Source: Egicoccus sp. AB-alg2
GTDB lineage: Bacteria; Actinomycetota; Nitriliruptoria; Nitriliruptorales; Nitriliruptoraceae
DNA: 64,000 bases
Direction of reading: 5' to 3'
NCBI RefSeq assembly: GCF_041821065.1
Contig: NZ_JBGUAX010000007.1
Location: 124,001 to 188,000 of the forward strand
Shown here: positions 10,539 to 20,220 of the stretch, piece by piece
How the letters are laid out: every line of letters begins with the position of its first letter
Position numbering within the stretch: position 1 is the first letter of the stretch
Program-made: the position numbers and the translations under genes
Notes under the pieces: generated by a model
Databases searched by the model: none
What the model was told of the DNA's origin: nothing
The model's input: only the letters and a program-made list of their open reading frames with translations

Positions 10539-11015
10539 TCAGCGTTCGTCGCGGGTCACGACCGGCCAGGCGGTGGACAGCACGTGCTCGTACACGATCG
10601 CCGTCTCCAGGCGGGCCACCTCGGGCCGGGTCGTGAACGCGTCGAGGGCCAGGTCGCGCAGGTGGTCGCTGTCGCGGACGCCGACCCGCACGAGGAAGTC
10701 CATCGGGCCGGTGACGTGGGCGACGGCCAGCGTCTCGGGCAGGGACAGCGCATGCGCGCGGAACGCGGCGAGTGTGTCCCGGGAGTGCTGCGTCAACTGC
10801 ACCTGGATCAGCGCCTGCAACCCGATGCCGACGGCGGCGGGGTCCAACGCGGCGTGGTAGCCGACGATCACGCCCGCCTGCTGCAGGCGCCGGACGCGGT
10901 CGTGCGCGGCCGAGGGCGACAGGCCCGCAGCCGCGCCGAGTTCCTTGACCGTGGCCCGCGCGTCGGCCTGCAGGGCGTGGAGCAACACCCGATCCGTCCG
11001 GTCCAACGGGTACAT
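10539..11015 (-). CDS. Lrp/AsnC-family transcription regulator
   Basis: A 158-residue amino-acid-responsive regulator. The N-terminal winged helix (LDRTDRVLLHALQADARATV, then ELGAAAGLSPSAAHDRVRRL) is followed by the RAM effector domain, with GPMDFLVRVGVRD as the conserved loop. Length is typical. It starts at ATG 11015 and is divergent from the methionine gamma-lyase-like gene. This is the arrangement usually seen when an Lrp protein controls a sulfur-amino-acid lyase, so it probably senses methionine or another amino acid and controls that gene. The 88-base gap between the starts should hold both promoters. Confidence 0.9.
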   Translation of the reverse strand: MYPLDRTDRVLLHALQADARATVKELGAAAGLSPSAAHDRVRRLQQAGVIVGYHAALDPAAVGIGLQALIQVQLTQHSRDTLAAFRAHALSLPETLAVAHVTGPMDFLVRVGVRDSDHLRDLALDAFTTRPEVARLETAIVYEHVLSTAWPVVTRDER

Positions 11016-11103
11016 CGGCGCCTCGATCCGGAAGATGTCCGATGGACGCGCACACTATCCGCTGCGAGGCTGTCTCCTTGGGAGATCGACGGGAGGACGT
11101 CCG

Positions 11104-12273
11104 GTGGCGACGGGTGAGTGCACGACGGCGGTCCACGCGGGCCGCCACGACTTCCGTGACCTCGGGGTGCACGCGCCGCCGCTGGACCGCTCCACGACCT
11201 ATCCGCTGACGAGTCTGGCGACGGGCACGGCGAGCCTGGGGGCGATGGCCGCGGGGGGCGCCCCCCAGGGCTCGCCGGTCTACGCCCGCCTGCACAGCCC
11301 CACCGTGGCGCGCTGGGAGGCGGCGATCGCCGAACTCGAGCGGGCCGACGAGGCGGTCGCGTTCGCCTCCGGGATGGCCGGCATCACGGCCGTCCTGGTC
11401 GCGGCCGGGGCGGTCGGGCGGCACGTGGTCGCGGTCCGGCCGCTGTACGGCTGCACCGACCACCTGCTGCAGAGCGGACTGCTGCGCTGCGAGGTCGACT
11501 GGGTGGAGCCCGACGCCGTCGCCGGCGCGCTGCGACCGGACACCGCGCTGGTGGTGGTGGAGACCCCCGCGAACCCGACGCTGCGGCTGGTCGACCTGCG
11601 GGCACTGGTCGCCGCCGCCGGGGACGTGCCGGTCCTGGTGGACAACACCTTCGCCACGCCGGTGCTCCAGCGCCCGCTCGAGCTGGGCGTCACCTGGTCC
11701 GCCCACAGCGCCACGAAGGCGCTGTCCGGCCACGGTGACGTCATGGCCGGCGTCGTCGCCACCTCGGCCGAGCGGGCCGGCGAGCTCCGCCAGATCCGTA
11801 TCCTGACCGGGGGGCTCCTGGACGCGCAGGCGGCCTACCTGCTGCACCGCAGCCTGCCGACCCTGCCGTTGCGGGTGCGCGCGGCGCAGGCGAACGCGAC
11901 GGAGTTGGCCGCACGGCTGGACCGGCATCCCGCGGTCGCGGCCGTCCACCACCCGAGCCTGCCGGCGTGCGACCCGCTGGGACTCGTCGGACGCCAGATG
12001 GACGGGCCGGGCGGCAACCTCGCCTTCGATCTGCATGGGGGCTACGAGGCCGCGGCACAGGTGATGAAGGCGGTGGAGTTGATCACGCCGGCGGTCAGCC
12101 TGGGCTCGACCGACACGCTGGTGCAGCACCCGGCCGGGCTGACGCACCAGATCGTCGGCGAGGAGGGACGCGCGGCCGGCGGCATCACCCCGGGCATGCT
12201 GCGGCTGTCGGCCGGCATCGAGGACGTCGAGGACCTGTGGCGGGACCTGGCGGCGGCGCTGGAGCTCACCTAG
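11104..12273 (+). CDS. Cys/Met-metabolism PLP enzyme, methionine gamma-lyase-like
   Basis: A 389-residue fold-type I PLP enzyme. YPLTS and the YARLHSPTVARWEAAIAELE region bind cofactor phosphate, VVETPANPTLRLVD is a family strand, and SATKALSGHGDVMAG contains the PLP-binding lysine. The family includes methionine gamma-lyase, cystathionine gamma-lyase and beta-lyase, and O-acylhomoserine sulfhydrylases. The divergent Lrp regulator favours a catabolic methionine gamma-lyase role, but this is inference. Start GTG 11104 has GGGAGGA about 7 bases upstream. Confidence 0.85.
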   Translation: MATGECTTAVHAGRHDFRDLGVHAPPLDRSTTYPLTSLATGTASLGAMAAGGAPQGSPVYARLHSPTVARWEAAIAELERADEAVAFASGMAGITAVLVAAGAVGRHVVAVRPLYGCTDHLLQSGLLRCEVDWVEPDAVAGALRPDTALVVVETPANPTLRLVDLRALVAAAGDVPVLVDNTFATPVLQRPLELGVTWSAHSATKALSGHGDVMAGVVATSAERAGELRQIRILTGGLLDAQAAYLLHRSLPTLPLRVRAAQANATELAARLDRHPAVAAVHHPSLPACDPLGLVGRQMDGPGGNLAFDLHGGYEAAAQVMKAVELITPAVSLGSTDTLVQHPAGLTHQIVGEEGRAAGGITPGMLRLSAGIEDVEDLWRDLAAALELT

Positions 12274-12306
12274 CGCTGCGTTCGGCACTCGCGCCGGCGA
12301 AGAGCA

Positions 12307-12699
12307 TCAGACGGGCTCGAGACGCGCCTCGAGCAGGCAGAAGACGTTGCCTTCGGGGTCGCTCAGGACATGCCACCCCTCGTCGCCTGTCTGGCCGACA
12401 TCGGCCGGGCGCGCCCCGAGCTCCAGCAGACGTTCGAGCTCGTCGGCCTGGTCCCGGTCGGTGGCGTTGAGGTCGATGTGCAGCCGGGATCTGCCCGTCT
12501 CCGGCGCATCCCTCCGAGCGAGGATGATGGTCGGCTGCGGGCCGCCCCACCCTTCGGGCGGCCCGATCTCCACCATCACCGTCGCGCCGTCGTCCTCCTC
12601 GCGATCGAGCTCCACGAAGCCCAGGACCTCGCACCAGAACCGCGCCAGCACCTCCGGCTCGCGGCAGGCGAGCACGAGCTCACCGATACGGCATGCCAT
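12307..12699 (-). CDS. VOC-superfamily (glyoxalase/bleomycin-resistance fold) protein
   Basis: A 130-residue protein of the VOC type used by many actinobacteria: LVLACREPEVLARFWCEVLGF at the N-terminus, SRLHIDLNATDRDQADELERLLELGA in the middle, and WHVLSDPEGNVFCLLEA at the end. The His and Glu expected to bind metal are in HIDL and LLEA. Members are lyases, dioxygenases or antibiotic-binding proteins; the substrate is unknown. ATG 12699 gives a complete domain, but the ribosome site is weak. It is convergent with the PLP enzyme and separated from hspR by 150 bases of unassigned DNA. Confidence 0.8.
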   Translation of the reverse strand: MACRIGELVLACREPEVLARFWCEVLGFVELDREEDDGATVMVEIGPPEGWGGPQPTIILARRDAPETGRSRLHIDLNATDRDQADELERLLELGARPADVGQTGDEGWHVLSDPEGNVFCLLEARLEPV

Positions 12700-12848
12700 C
12701 TTCGGCCCCCACGTTCGGCCCCGGGAGCTTCCGGGGCAGTCACGCGGCAACGTAACGACCTCGGCCGTGAAGGAGCAACGAAGGCGAGGATCGCCCCGGG
12801 AGCGCAGCAAGGCGCTGACGGACGTTACGGTCGCCGCTGCCGGACGGG

Positions 12849-13487
12849 TCAGCCCTCTGCGGCCCGCTGGTCGGGCGGCGGGACGGGCCGGGCGCGCTGC
12901 ACCGGCGGTGACGCGGGCGGGCGCTGGCCCGTGCGGCGCCGCAGCTGGTGCACCTCGACGTCGCGACTGGGCGCCTTGACGATCTCGAAGCGCTCGCCGG
13001 CCGGGCGATGATCCACGCGGGCAGCCAGCACCCGGACCATCTCCTCGAGCTCACCGATGCGCCGGCGGGCGCCCTCGAGCTTCTCGCCGAGGTCGAGCAC
13101 GACGCGGACGCCGGCGAGGTTGAGCCCCTCGTCCTGGGTGAGCGTGCGGATGAACCGCAGGCGCTCGACGTCGCGACGCGAGTAGCGCCGGGTACCGCCC
13201 TCGGTCCGTGCGGGGTGGAGCAGACCCTCGCGCTCGTAGGCACGCAGGGTCTGGGGGTGCAGCCCGGCCAGCTCGGCCGCCACCGAGATCACGTAGACGG
13301 GGGCGTCCTCGTCGTCGGTCTGGCGGAAGCGGGCGGTGGGGTCCGGGTCGGCGTCCTCGCGGCGCCGGGACCAGGACCAGTTCGCGCTGGCGTGCGGCTC
13401 GAGGAAGCGTTGCGGTGCGAGGCCACCCGCGTCCTCCGGACCGGCGGTGGTCTCCGGGGCCTCGTCCGAGGTCGGGGCTGTCGCCAC
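12849..13487 (-). CDS. hspR: Heat-shock repressor HspR (MerR family) with N-terminal extension
   Basis: A 212-residue MerR-type regulator. The DNA-binding core is [20 protein letters not shown] then [27 protein letters not shown], followed by a coiled coil ([20 protein letters not shown]). HspR represses dnaK operons by binding HAIR sequences and uses DnaK as corepressor. The roughly 60-residue N-terminal extension and proline-rich C-terminus make it longer than typical HspR (about 120-150). It is the last gene of the chaperone cluster and starts at GTG 13487, 10 bases after the dnaJ stop. A HAIR-like site stands before dnaK. Confidence 0.92.
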   Translation of the reverse strand: MATAPTSDEAPETTAGPEDAGGLAPQRFLEPHASANWSWSRRREDADPDPTARFRQTDDEDAPVYVISVAAELAGLHPQTLRAYEREGLLHPARTEGGTRRYSRRDVERLRFIRTLTQDEGLNLAGVRVVLDLGEKLEGARRRIGELEEMVRVLAARVDHRPAGERFEIVKAPSRDVEVHQLRRRTGQRPPASPPVQRARPVPPPDQRAAEG

Positions 13488-13497
13488 GGTCGTCTCC

Positions 13498-14658
13498 TCA
13501 GCTGCCGTCGGCCCCGAACAGGAAGCGCTGACGCTCGTCCGGGGTCGGGTCGTGCTCGGCCAGCTCCTGCAGGAGCCGCTTCTGGTCGCGGCTGAGCTTC
13601 GGCGGCACCTGCACCTTGACGGTCACGAGCAGGTCGCCGTGCCCGCCACCGCGTCGGGGGGCGCCCTCGCCACGGATGCGGAAGGTGCGACCGCTGGACG
13701 TCCCGGCGGGCACCTTGATGGTGCGGGTGTGCGCGTTGGGTGTCGGGACGGTCAGCTTGGTGCCCAGGGCCGCCTCGCTGAAGCTGACGGGCACGTCCAG
13801 GGTCACGTCGTCGCCGCGACGGCCGAAGCGTGGGTGCGGCGCGACGTGGACGGTGACCAGCACGTCGCCGGCCGGTCCGCCGCCGGTGCCCGGCCCACCG
13901 CGGCCCGGGACCCGGATGACCGCGCCGTCCTTCACACCGGCGGGGATCCGGACGTTGAGCTCGCGCGGCTTGACGACCCGGCCGGACCCGCCGCAGGTGG
14001 CGCACGGCGTCTCGATCCGCTGGCCGCGACCACCACAGGCCTGGCAGGGCTGCGCGAACGAGAACGGCCCCTGGTCGATGGTGACCTGCCCGCGCCCGCC
14101 ACAGACGGTGCAGACCGTCGGCGAGGTGCCCGGCGCCGCACCGGACCCGTGGCAGGTGTCGCAGGCGCCGTCACCGGTGACCCGCAGGGTGGTGCGCACC
14201 CCGGCGAGGGCGTCCTCGAACGTCAGGTGCACGTCGGCACGCAGGTCGGCGCCCTTGCGCGACGGGGCACGCCGCCGGTCGAACGGGCTGCCGCCGAACG
14301 GGCTGCCCCGGGACGCGCCCCCGGCGCCGGCGTTGCCGAAGATCTGGGTCAGCAGGTCACCGAGGTCGCCACCGTCGAAGCCGCCGAAGCCACTGGCGCC
14401 GGCGCCGCCGAACCCGGCCGCGCCGAGCCGGCGGATCTCGTCGTACTCACGGCGGCGGGCCTCCTCGCCCAGGACGGCGTAGGCCTCGCCGACCTCCTTG
14501 AAGCGGCGCTCGGCCTGCGGGTCGTCGGGGTTGGCATCGGGATGGTTCTCCCGCGCCAACCGTCGGTAGGCCTTCTTGATGTCGTCGGCGGAGGCGTCCC
14601 GCGCAACGCCGAGGACGTCGTAGTAGTCCTTCTCCAGCCATTCACGCTGTGGTGCCAC
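13498..14658 (-). CDS. dnaJ: Chaperone DnaJ (type I Hsp40)
   Basis: A 386-residue co-chaperone that stimulates DnaK ATPase. The J domain (about 9-75) has the HPD motif at residues 39-41. A Gly/Phe-rich linker (about 80-130) follows, then four CxxCxGxG zinc repeats ([32 protein letters not shown]), then the two beta-sandwich substrate domains. This is the full type I architecture. It lies 43 bases after grpE and 10 bases before hspR on the same strand, as expected for one transcript. Confidence 0.97.
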   Translation of the reverse strand: MAPQREWLEKDYYDVLGVARDASADDIKKAYRRLARENHPDANPDDPQAERRFKEVGEAYAVLGEEARRREYDEIRRLGAAGFGGAGASGFGGFDGGDLGDLLTQIFGNAGAGGASRGSPFGGSPFDRRRAPSRKGADLRADVHLTFEDALAGVRTTLRVTGDGACDTCHGSGAAPGTSPTVCTVCGGRGQVTIDQGPFSFAQPCQACGGRGQRIETPCATCGGSGRVVKPRELNVRIPAGVKDGAVIRVPGRGGPGTGGGPAGDVLVTVHVAPHPRFGRRGDDVTLDVPVSFSEAALGTKLTVPTPNAHTRTIKVPAGTSSGRTFRIRGEGAPRRGGGHGDLLVTVKVQVPPKLSRDQKRLLQELAEHDPTPDERQRFLFGADGS

Positions 14659-14701
14659 GTCGGCTCACCTCCTTCCGGTTCCGGTCATAGGTCCGCTTCG
14701 C

Positions 14702-15376
14702 TCACTGCTCGACGACGACCATCGCGGGGCGCAGCACGCGCTCGCCCATGCGGTAGCCGGGGCGGAACACCTGCGCGACGACGGGGTGCTCGGCGGGTTC
14801 GTCGGCCGGCTGCTGGCTGACGGCCTCGTGGTGGTTGGGGTCGAAGTGCACGCCGGTGTCGTCGACGCGTTCCAGGCCCAGGCCCTGCAGTGTGCGCACC
14901 AGCTTCTCGGCCACGAGCTGGACGCCCTTGGCCAGGTTCTCGTCCGAGGACTGTTCGGCGGCCTCCACGGTGCGGTCGAGGTCGTCCAGCACCTCGAGCA
15001 GCGCGCCGGTCACGTCGGCCTTGCCGACGTCGCGCTGGGCCGCGGCCTCGCGGGCGGTCCGCTTGCGGAAGTTCTCGAACTCCGCCCAGGCGCGGCGCAG
15101 GTCGTCGAGGTACTGGTCGCGCTGGCTCTCCGCGGCGGCCAGCTCGGCGAGCAGCTCCTCGCGCGAGCGCGGGTCCTCGACCGGTTCGACGTCGTGCGGC
15201 TCGGCGGCGTCGTCGGCGTCGGGCGTGGCGGGGGTGGCGGTGGGGTCTCCGGTGGCGGGGCCCGCCGCCGCGTCGGTGTCGGCCGCCTCGGCAGCGACGT
15301 CGGCCAGGTCCTCGGAGGCGGTCTGCGGGCCCGTCTCGGCCTCGTCCATCGGGATCGGCTCGCCGGCGTCGGTCAC
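14702..15376 (-). CDS. grpE: Nucleotide exchange factor GrpE
   Basis: A 224-residue protein that releases ADP from DnaK. The first 70 residues are acidic, alanine- and threonine-rich and probably disordered. A long coiled coil follows (SREELLAELAAAESQRDQYL to EFENFRKRTAREAAAQ). The C-terminal beta domain ends with the family pattern FDPNHHEAVSQQ and VVAQVFRPGYRMGERVLRPAMVVV. Start GTG 15376 has AGGAG 6 bases upstream. In this cluster hsp20 stands between dnaK and grpE. Confidence 0.96.
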   Translation of the reverse strand: MTDAGEPIPMDEAETGPQTASEDLADVAAEAADTDAAAGPATGDPTATPATPDADDAAEPHDVEPVEDPRSREELLAELAAAESQRDQYLDDLRRAWAEFENFRKRTAREAAAQRDVGKADVTGALLEVLDDLDRTVEAAEQSSDENLAKGVQLVAEKLVRTLQGLGLERVDDTGVHFDPNHHEAVSQQPADEPAEHPVVAQVFRPGYRMGERVLRPAMVVVEQ

Positions 15377-15479
15377 GTCTCGCTCCTGCGGGGGTGGACT
15401 ACGGGGATGAGCTGGCGGTGTTTCGGGGGAGTGTTCGGGCGGTGGGGGTCCGGGCCAGCGGGTGGGTCTGCGGGTGAGC

Positions 15480-15504
15480 GGGGCGGCGCCGTCGGCGCCG
15501 CCCC
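15480..15504 (-). terminator. Strong hairpin between hsp20 and grpE
   Basis: Perfect 11-base arms GGGGCGGCGCC (15480-15490) and GGCGCCGCCCC (15494-15504) with loop GTC, 17 bases after the hsp20 stop on the minus strand. It probably ends or weakens transcription before grpE, so grpE-dnaJ-hspR may have their own promoter in 15377-15479. Confidence 0.65.
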
Positions 15505-15521
15505 GTCACGTCCTTCTGGTA

Positions 15522-15959
15522 TCAGCCGTTCTGGACGGTGATCCGGCGCGGCTTGGCCTCCTCGGCCTTCGGGACCTCGATCGTCAGCAAGCCGTCGCGA
15601 TAGGTCGCGGTGACGCGCCCACCGTCGACCCGGTCGGGCAGCCGCACGGCGCGGTGGAACCGGCCGAAGTGGCGCTCGATGCGACGGAAGCCGTCGGCGT
15701 TCCTGTCGTCGTAGAACCGACGCTCGCCGGCGATGGTCAGCACGTTCTCCTCGAGCGACACCTCGACGTCGTCCGCGGCGACCCCGGGCAGCTCCACGTG
15801 CAGCGTGAAGCCGTCCTCGGTCTCCTCGACGTCGAGCGCCGGGCTGAAGGCCCCGGCGGTCGCGGCGCCCTGCCCGAAGGCGGTGCGGAAGACGCGCTCG
15901 ACCTCGTCCTGGAGCGACGCGACGTCGCGGAACGGCTCGTAGCGGGACAGCGTGTTCAT
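15522..15959 (-). CDS. Small heat-shock protein Hsp20 (alpha-crystallin family)
   Basis: A 145-residue holdase. The N-terminal arm (LSRYEPFRDVASLQDEVERVF) leads into an alpha-crystallin domain (about 42-135) with FTLHVELPGVAADDVEVSLE, ENVLTIAGER, FRRIERHFGRFHRAVRLPD and a C-terminal YRDGLLTIEVPKAEE. It ends PRRITVQNG, where the I-x-V in RITV matches the anchoring motif. ATG 15959 follows AGAGGAGG. Its place inside the dnaK cluster suggests joint heat-shock control with DnaK. A 15-bp tandem repeat fills its upstream region. Confidence 0.95.
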   Translation of the reverse strand: MNTLSRYEPFRDVASLQDEVERVFRTAFGQGAATAGAFSPALDVEETEDGFTLHVELPGVAADDVEVSLEENVLTIAGERRFYDDRNADGFRRIERHFGRFHRAVRLPDRVDGGRVTATYRDGLLTIEVPKAEEAKPRRITVQNG

Positions 15960-15972
15960 CACGTCCTCCTCT

Positions 15973-16041
15973 CGGTGGTGCGTGTTTCGGTGGTGCGTGT
16001 TTCGGTGGTGCGGTGTTTCGGTGGTCGGTGTTTCAGTGTTT
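15973..16041. repeat. 15-bp tandem repeat in the hsp20 leader
   Basis: Unit CGGTGGTGCGTGTTT occurs exactly at 15973-15987 and 15988-16002, then as variants at 16003-16018 and 16019-16033 and a partial copy to 16041. Weaker relatives continue to about 16076. It occupies the space between the dnaK stop and the hsp20 ribosome site. A frame through it gives only low-complexity His/Arg/Asn/Thr, so it is not read as coding. Confidence 0.75.
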
Positions 16042-16088
16042 CGGTGCTTCACGAGTGCGGGGTTTCGGTGCTGCGGGGTGGTGTGGCG

Positions 16089-16125
16089 CCGGGACGGCGA
16101 ACGTCGATTCGATCTGCCGTCCCGG
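16089..16125 (-). terminator. Hairpin after dnaK
   Basis: Perfect 10-base arms CCGGGACGGC (16089-16098) and GCCGTCCCGG (16116-16125) with a 17-base loop, 22 bases downstream of the dnaK stop. A terminator or attenuator here would let dnaK exceed the downstream chaperones. Confidence 0.5.
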
Positions 16126-16146
16126 ACGTCGGGTGCCGGGCCGGGC

Positions 16147-18006
<1,860 letters not shown>

Positions 18007-18080
18007 CTTCGAGCCTCCTCGCGGGCAGCAGAGTCTTGTCTACGGCGGGTGCGGACCACGTTCGGCCCGCTCGGGCCTCA

Positions 18081-18108
18081 ACGGTACGCCTGCACATCCG
18101 TCACGCAA
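18081..18108 (-). promoter_or_regulatory. Possible dnaK promoter
   Basis: On the minus strand TTGCGT (18108-18103) and TACCGT (18086-18081) are separated by 16 bases, a plausible vegetative-type -35/-10 pair about 75 bases before the start codon and 22 bases downstream of the HAIR-like site. Confidence 0.35.
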
Positions 18109-18129
18109 CCCGCAGACGAAGGGTGCATG

Positions 18130-18164
18130 CATGAAATCTGAGCCGAGCCGACTCAGATTTCATG
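18130..18164. promoter_or_regulatory. HAIR-like HspR operator upstream of dnaK
   Basis: A perfect 13-base inverted repeat, CATGAAATCTGAG (18130-18142) and CTCAGATTTCATG (18152-18164), with a 9-base spacer. The core TGAG-N9-CTCA has the spacing of the HspR-associated inverted repeat CTTGAGT-N7-ACTCAAG, though the outer bases differ. Together with hspR at the end of the operon this is very probably the HspR autoregulatory site. It is strikingly AT-rich for this DNA. Confidence 0.75.
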
Positions 18165-18285
18165 GTCGCGCGTGTACGACCGAACGGGCCTCACTCTGCG
18201 TCCGGCGGTCCGCATACCAGGCACCGGCCGCGCCAGCCCCCTCGGGACGGCGTCGCGGGCCCGCCAGACCGCGACGGCGGGCGCG

Positions 18286-18456
18286 TCAGTGGTGCTCGTC
18301 GTGACCCTCGACGTGGGGGTGGTACTGCCGGTGCCAGGGCCGCGGCAGCGGGCGGCCCTGGTAGTCGAGGCGCTCGCGCTCTGGCCAGAAGTCGACCATC
18401 AGCACCAGGGGTGCGAGGGCCAGCCCGATGAACAGCACGACCTGCCACAGCTCCAC
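18286..18456 (-). CDS. Small single-pass membrane protein (56 residues)
   Basis: GTG 18456 opens 56 codons ending TGA at 18286, preceded by GGAGGTGG 4-6 bases upstream. The protein has one hydrophobic helix near the N-terminus ([19 protein letters not shown]), then a basic, aromatic, histidine-rich tail ([20 protein letters not shown] and a terminal DEHH). Third-position GC is strong. It lies 76 bases after the beta-hydroxyacid dehydrogenase on the same strand and may be cotranscribed. No family is recognised. The histidine-rich tail could bind metal, but that is only a guess. Confidence 0.65.
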   Translation of the reverse strand: MELWQVVLFIGLALAPLVLMVDFWPERERLDYQGRPLPRPWHRQYHPHVEGHDEHH

Positions 18457-18532
18457 CGCGCCACCTCCACCACGGGCTCGTCGGCCAAGCCTACGCCGCC
18501 GTCGGCGTCGGGCCGCAACCGGCGCCCGCCCG

Positions 18533-19405
18533 TCAGTGCAGTTCCACGCCGGTGGCCCGCTCGACCATGCGCACCAGCTCCGTGTGGTCGACGTCGGGGC
18601 CCAGGGCGCTGGCCGCGGCGGCGGTCAGACGGTCGACGAGGTGCAGCACGGGCCCCTCCACCTCGGCGGCGTCCAGCGTGGCCCGCGCCAGCCCGACGTC
18701 CTTGGCCAGCAGCCCCAGCGCGAAGGTGTTCGGGAAGGCGCGGGTCACCACCCGCTGCGGGAAGAGGTTCTCCGTGCCGTTGGAGCGCCCGGACGAGGCG
18801 TTGACCACCTCGAGCGCCACCGAGGTCGGCACGCCGGCCTTCTCCAGCGCGGCGAAACCCTCCGCGGCCGCCCACAGCGCGGCCGCCAGCAGCGCGTTGT
18901 TGACCGCCTTGACGGCCATGCCGGCACCGGACGGACCGACGTGCACGACCCGGCCGGCGACGGCGTCCAGCACGTCGCCCACCTCGGCCAGCGCGTCCCT
19001 GTCGCCGCCGACCATCACCGTCAGCGTGCCGGCCCGGGCACCGTCGGTGCCGCCGGACACGGGCGCGTCGAGGTAGTCGACCCCCTGTCCGCCGAGCCAC
19101 GCCGCCAGGTCGCGGGCCTGCTGCGGGTCACCGCTGGTGTGGTCCAGCCAGACCGTGCCCTCCTCCAGGGCCGGCGCGAGCACCCGCGCGACCGCCTCCA
19201 CCTCGACGGTCGTCGGCAGGCACGAGCAGACCACGTCGACCCCGGCCAGGTCGGTCAGCTCCTCCACGGCCTGGCTGCCGTGGGCGTCGGCATGTGCCTG
19301 GGCGACCGTCGCGGTGCGGTTCCACACCCGCGTGTCCAGGCGTGCGGCCAGGTTCGCCGCCATGGGAGCGCCCATGGCGCCCAGCCCGATGAACCCGACC
19401 TGCAT
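18533..19405 (-). CDS. NAD(P)-dependent beta-hydroxyacid dehydrogenase (3-hydroxyisobutyrate dehydrogenase family)
   Basis: A 290-residue enzyme. The N-terminal Rossmann fold has [16 protein letters not shown] and [26 protein letters not shown] is the substrate-binding signature of the family. [19 protein letters not shown] carries the catalytic lysine (GxGxxxKxxxN type), and LLAKDVGLA lies in the C-terminal helical domain. Family members oxidise 3-hydroxyisobutyrate or related short hydroxyacids, or reduce tartronate semialdehyde; which applies here cannot be told. Start ATG 19405 follows GAGGAG. Confidence 0.88.
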   Translation of the reverse strand: MQVGFIGLGAMGAPMAANLAARLDTRVWNRTATVAQAHADAHGSQAVEELTDLAGVDVVCSCLPTTVEVEAVARVLAPALEEGTVWLDHTSGDPQQARDLAAWLGGQGVDYLDAPVSGGTDGARAGTLTVMVGGDRDALAEVGDVLDAVAGRVVHVGPSGAGMAVKAVNNALLAAALWAAAEGFAALEKAGVPTSVALEVVNASSGRSNGTENLFPQRVVTRAFPNTFALGLLAKDVGLARATLDAAEVEGPVLHLVDRLTAAAASALGPDVDHTELVRMVERATGVELH

Positions 19406-19467
19406 CCGCTGCTCCTCGTCTCGGATCGTCCTGCTCGCGCGCCGACGCCGCCCGGCCCGCCGACGCC

Positions 19468-20151
19468 CTAGCCGCCGGTGTCGCCGCCCGCGGTGGGCAC
19501 CGGCTCCCACGTCAGCTCGTCGCCCTCCTCGATGCCCACCTGCGCGAACCAGCCCTGGGGCACCTCGAGGGCGCTCTGGTAGCTCAACCCCGGGTCGTAG
19601 ACCTCGCAGGGGTCCTCGGTGCACGGCTCCATGGCGAGGATGGAGCGGATCTCGCCGTCGGGTCCCACGTAGGCGATGTCGAGCGGCACGAGGGTGTTCT
19701 TCATCCAGAACCCGCCGGTGCGCTCGTCCTCGAACACGAACAGCATCCCGGTGCCGTCCGGCAGCTCCTCGACCTCCATCAGCCCGTGCTGCCGCCGGTC
19801 GGCGGTGTCGGCCAGCTTGACGTGGAGCACCTCGGTGGCGTCCGCGCCGGTGAGCTCGACGCGGGCCTCGGGGTAGTCGTCGACCGACGGGTGCAGTGGG
19901 GGCACCTCGCCACCCGAGGTTGCCTCGGGGGCGCCGTCGTCCGTGGTGGCGGGTTCGTCGTCCGCGACCGCGGGTTCGTCGTCCGCGACCGCGGGTTCGT
20001 CGGCCGCGACCGCGGGCTCGTCCGTCTGGCCGTCGTCCGCCGTGGGCGGTGCCTCGGTCGTGGTGGCCGGTTCGTCGGCCGTGCCGGCACAGCCGGCCGC
20101 GAGGGTCAGCACGAGGACCGTGACGGAAAGGGGACGCGGGAGTCGGCGCAT
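19468..20151 (-). CDS. DUF192 lipoprotein with repetitive linker
   Basis: A 227-residue exported protein. The signal ends in a lipobox (LTLAAGC, Cys about residue 21), so it should be lipid-anchored outside the membrane. A 60-residue acidic linker repeats DEPAVAD-type units. The rest is a DUF192 domain with VKLADTADRRQHGLMEVEEL, GMLFVFEDE, GGFWMKNTLVPLDIAYVGPDG and ALEVPQGWFAQVGIEEGDEL. The biochemical role of DUF192 is unknown. Start ATG 20151. It is divergent from the ACT-domain gene at 20221. Confidence 0.85.
   Translation of the reverse strand: MRRLPRPLSVTVLVLTLAAGCAGTADEPATTTEAPPTADDGQTDEPAVAADEPAVADDEPAVADDEPATTDDGAPEATSGGEVPPLHPSVDDYPEARVELTGADATEVLHVKLADTADRRQHGLMEVEELPDGTGMLFVFEDERTGGFWMKNTLVPLDIAYVGPDGEIRSILAMEPCTEDPCEVYDPGLSYQSALEVPQGWFAQVGIEEGDELTWEPVPTAGGDTGG
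19951..20013. repeat. Three 21-bp direct repeats inside the DUF192 lipoprotein gene
   Basis: Units at 19951-19971, 19972-19992 and 19993-20013 (GGGTTCGTCGTCCGCGACCG with a final C; the third differs by one base) encode the repeated acidic linker. Being a multiple of three, copy-number change would lengthen or shorten the linker without a frameshift. Confidence 0.8.
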
Positions 20152-20220
20152 GGCCGGGGACGCTACCGCCGGGTCGTCTAGGCTCGCACGCTCCGTGCGC
20201 CTTCGAGGAGAACGACTGCC

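Noticed and set aside
12700-12848. A possible gene or operator between the VOC protein and hspR
   Set aside because: Short frames only, no ribosome site, and only weak partial inverted repeats; left unassigned.
15973-16076. The 15-bp repeats as coding sequence for a His/Arg/Asn/Thr N-terminal extension of Hsp20
   Set aside because: The Hsp20 ATG at 15959 has a strong AGAGGAGG site and begins a normal Hsp20 arm; the upstream frame is pure repeat.
18191-18448. An 85-codon minus-strand ORF overlapping the 56-residue membrane gene in another frame
   Set aside because: It is Arg/Pro-rich with no ribosome site, while the overlapping 56-residue frame has both a good site and a clear membrane helix.
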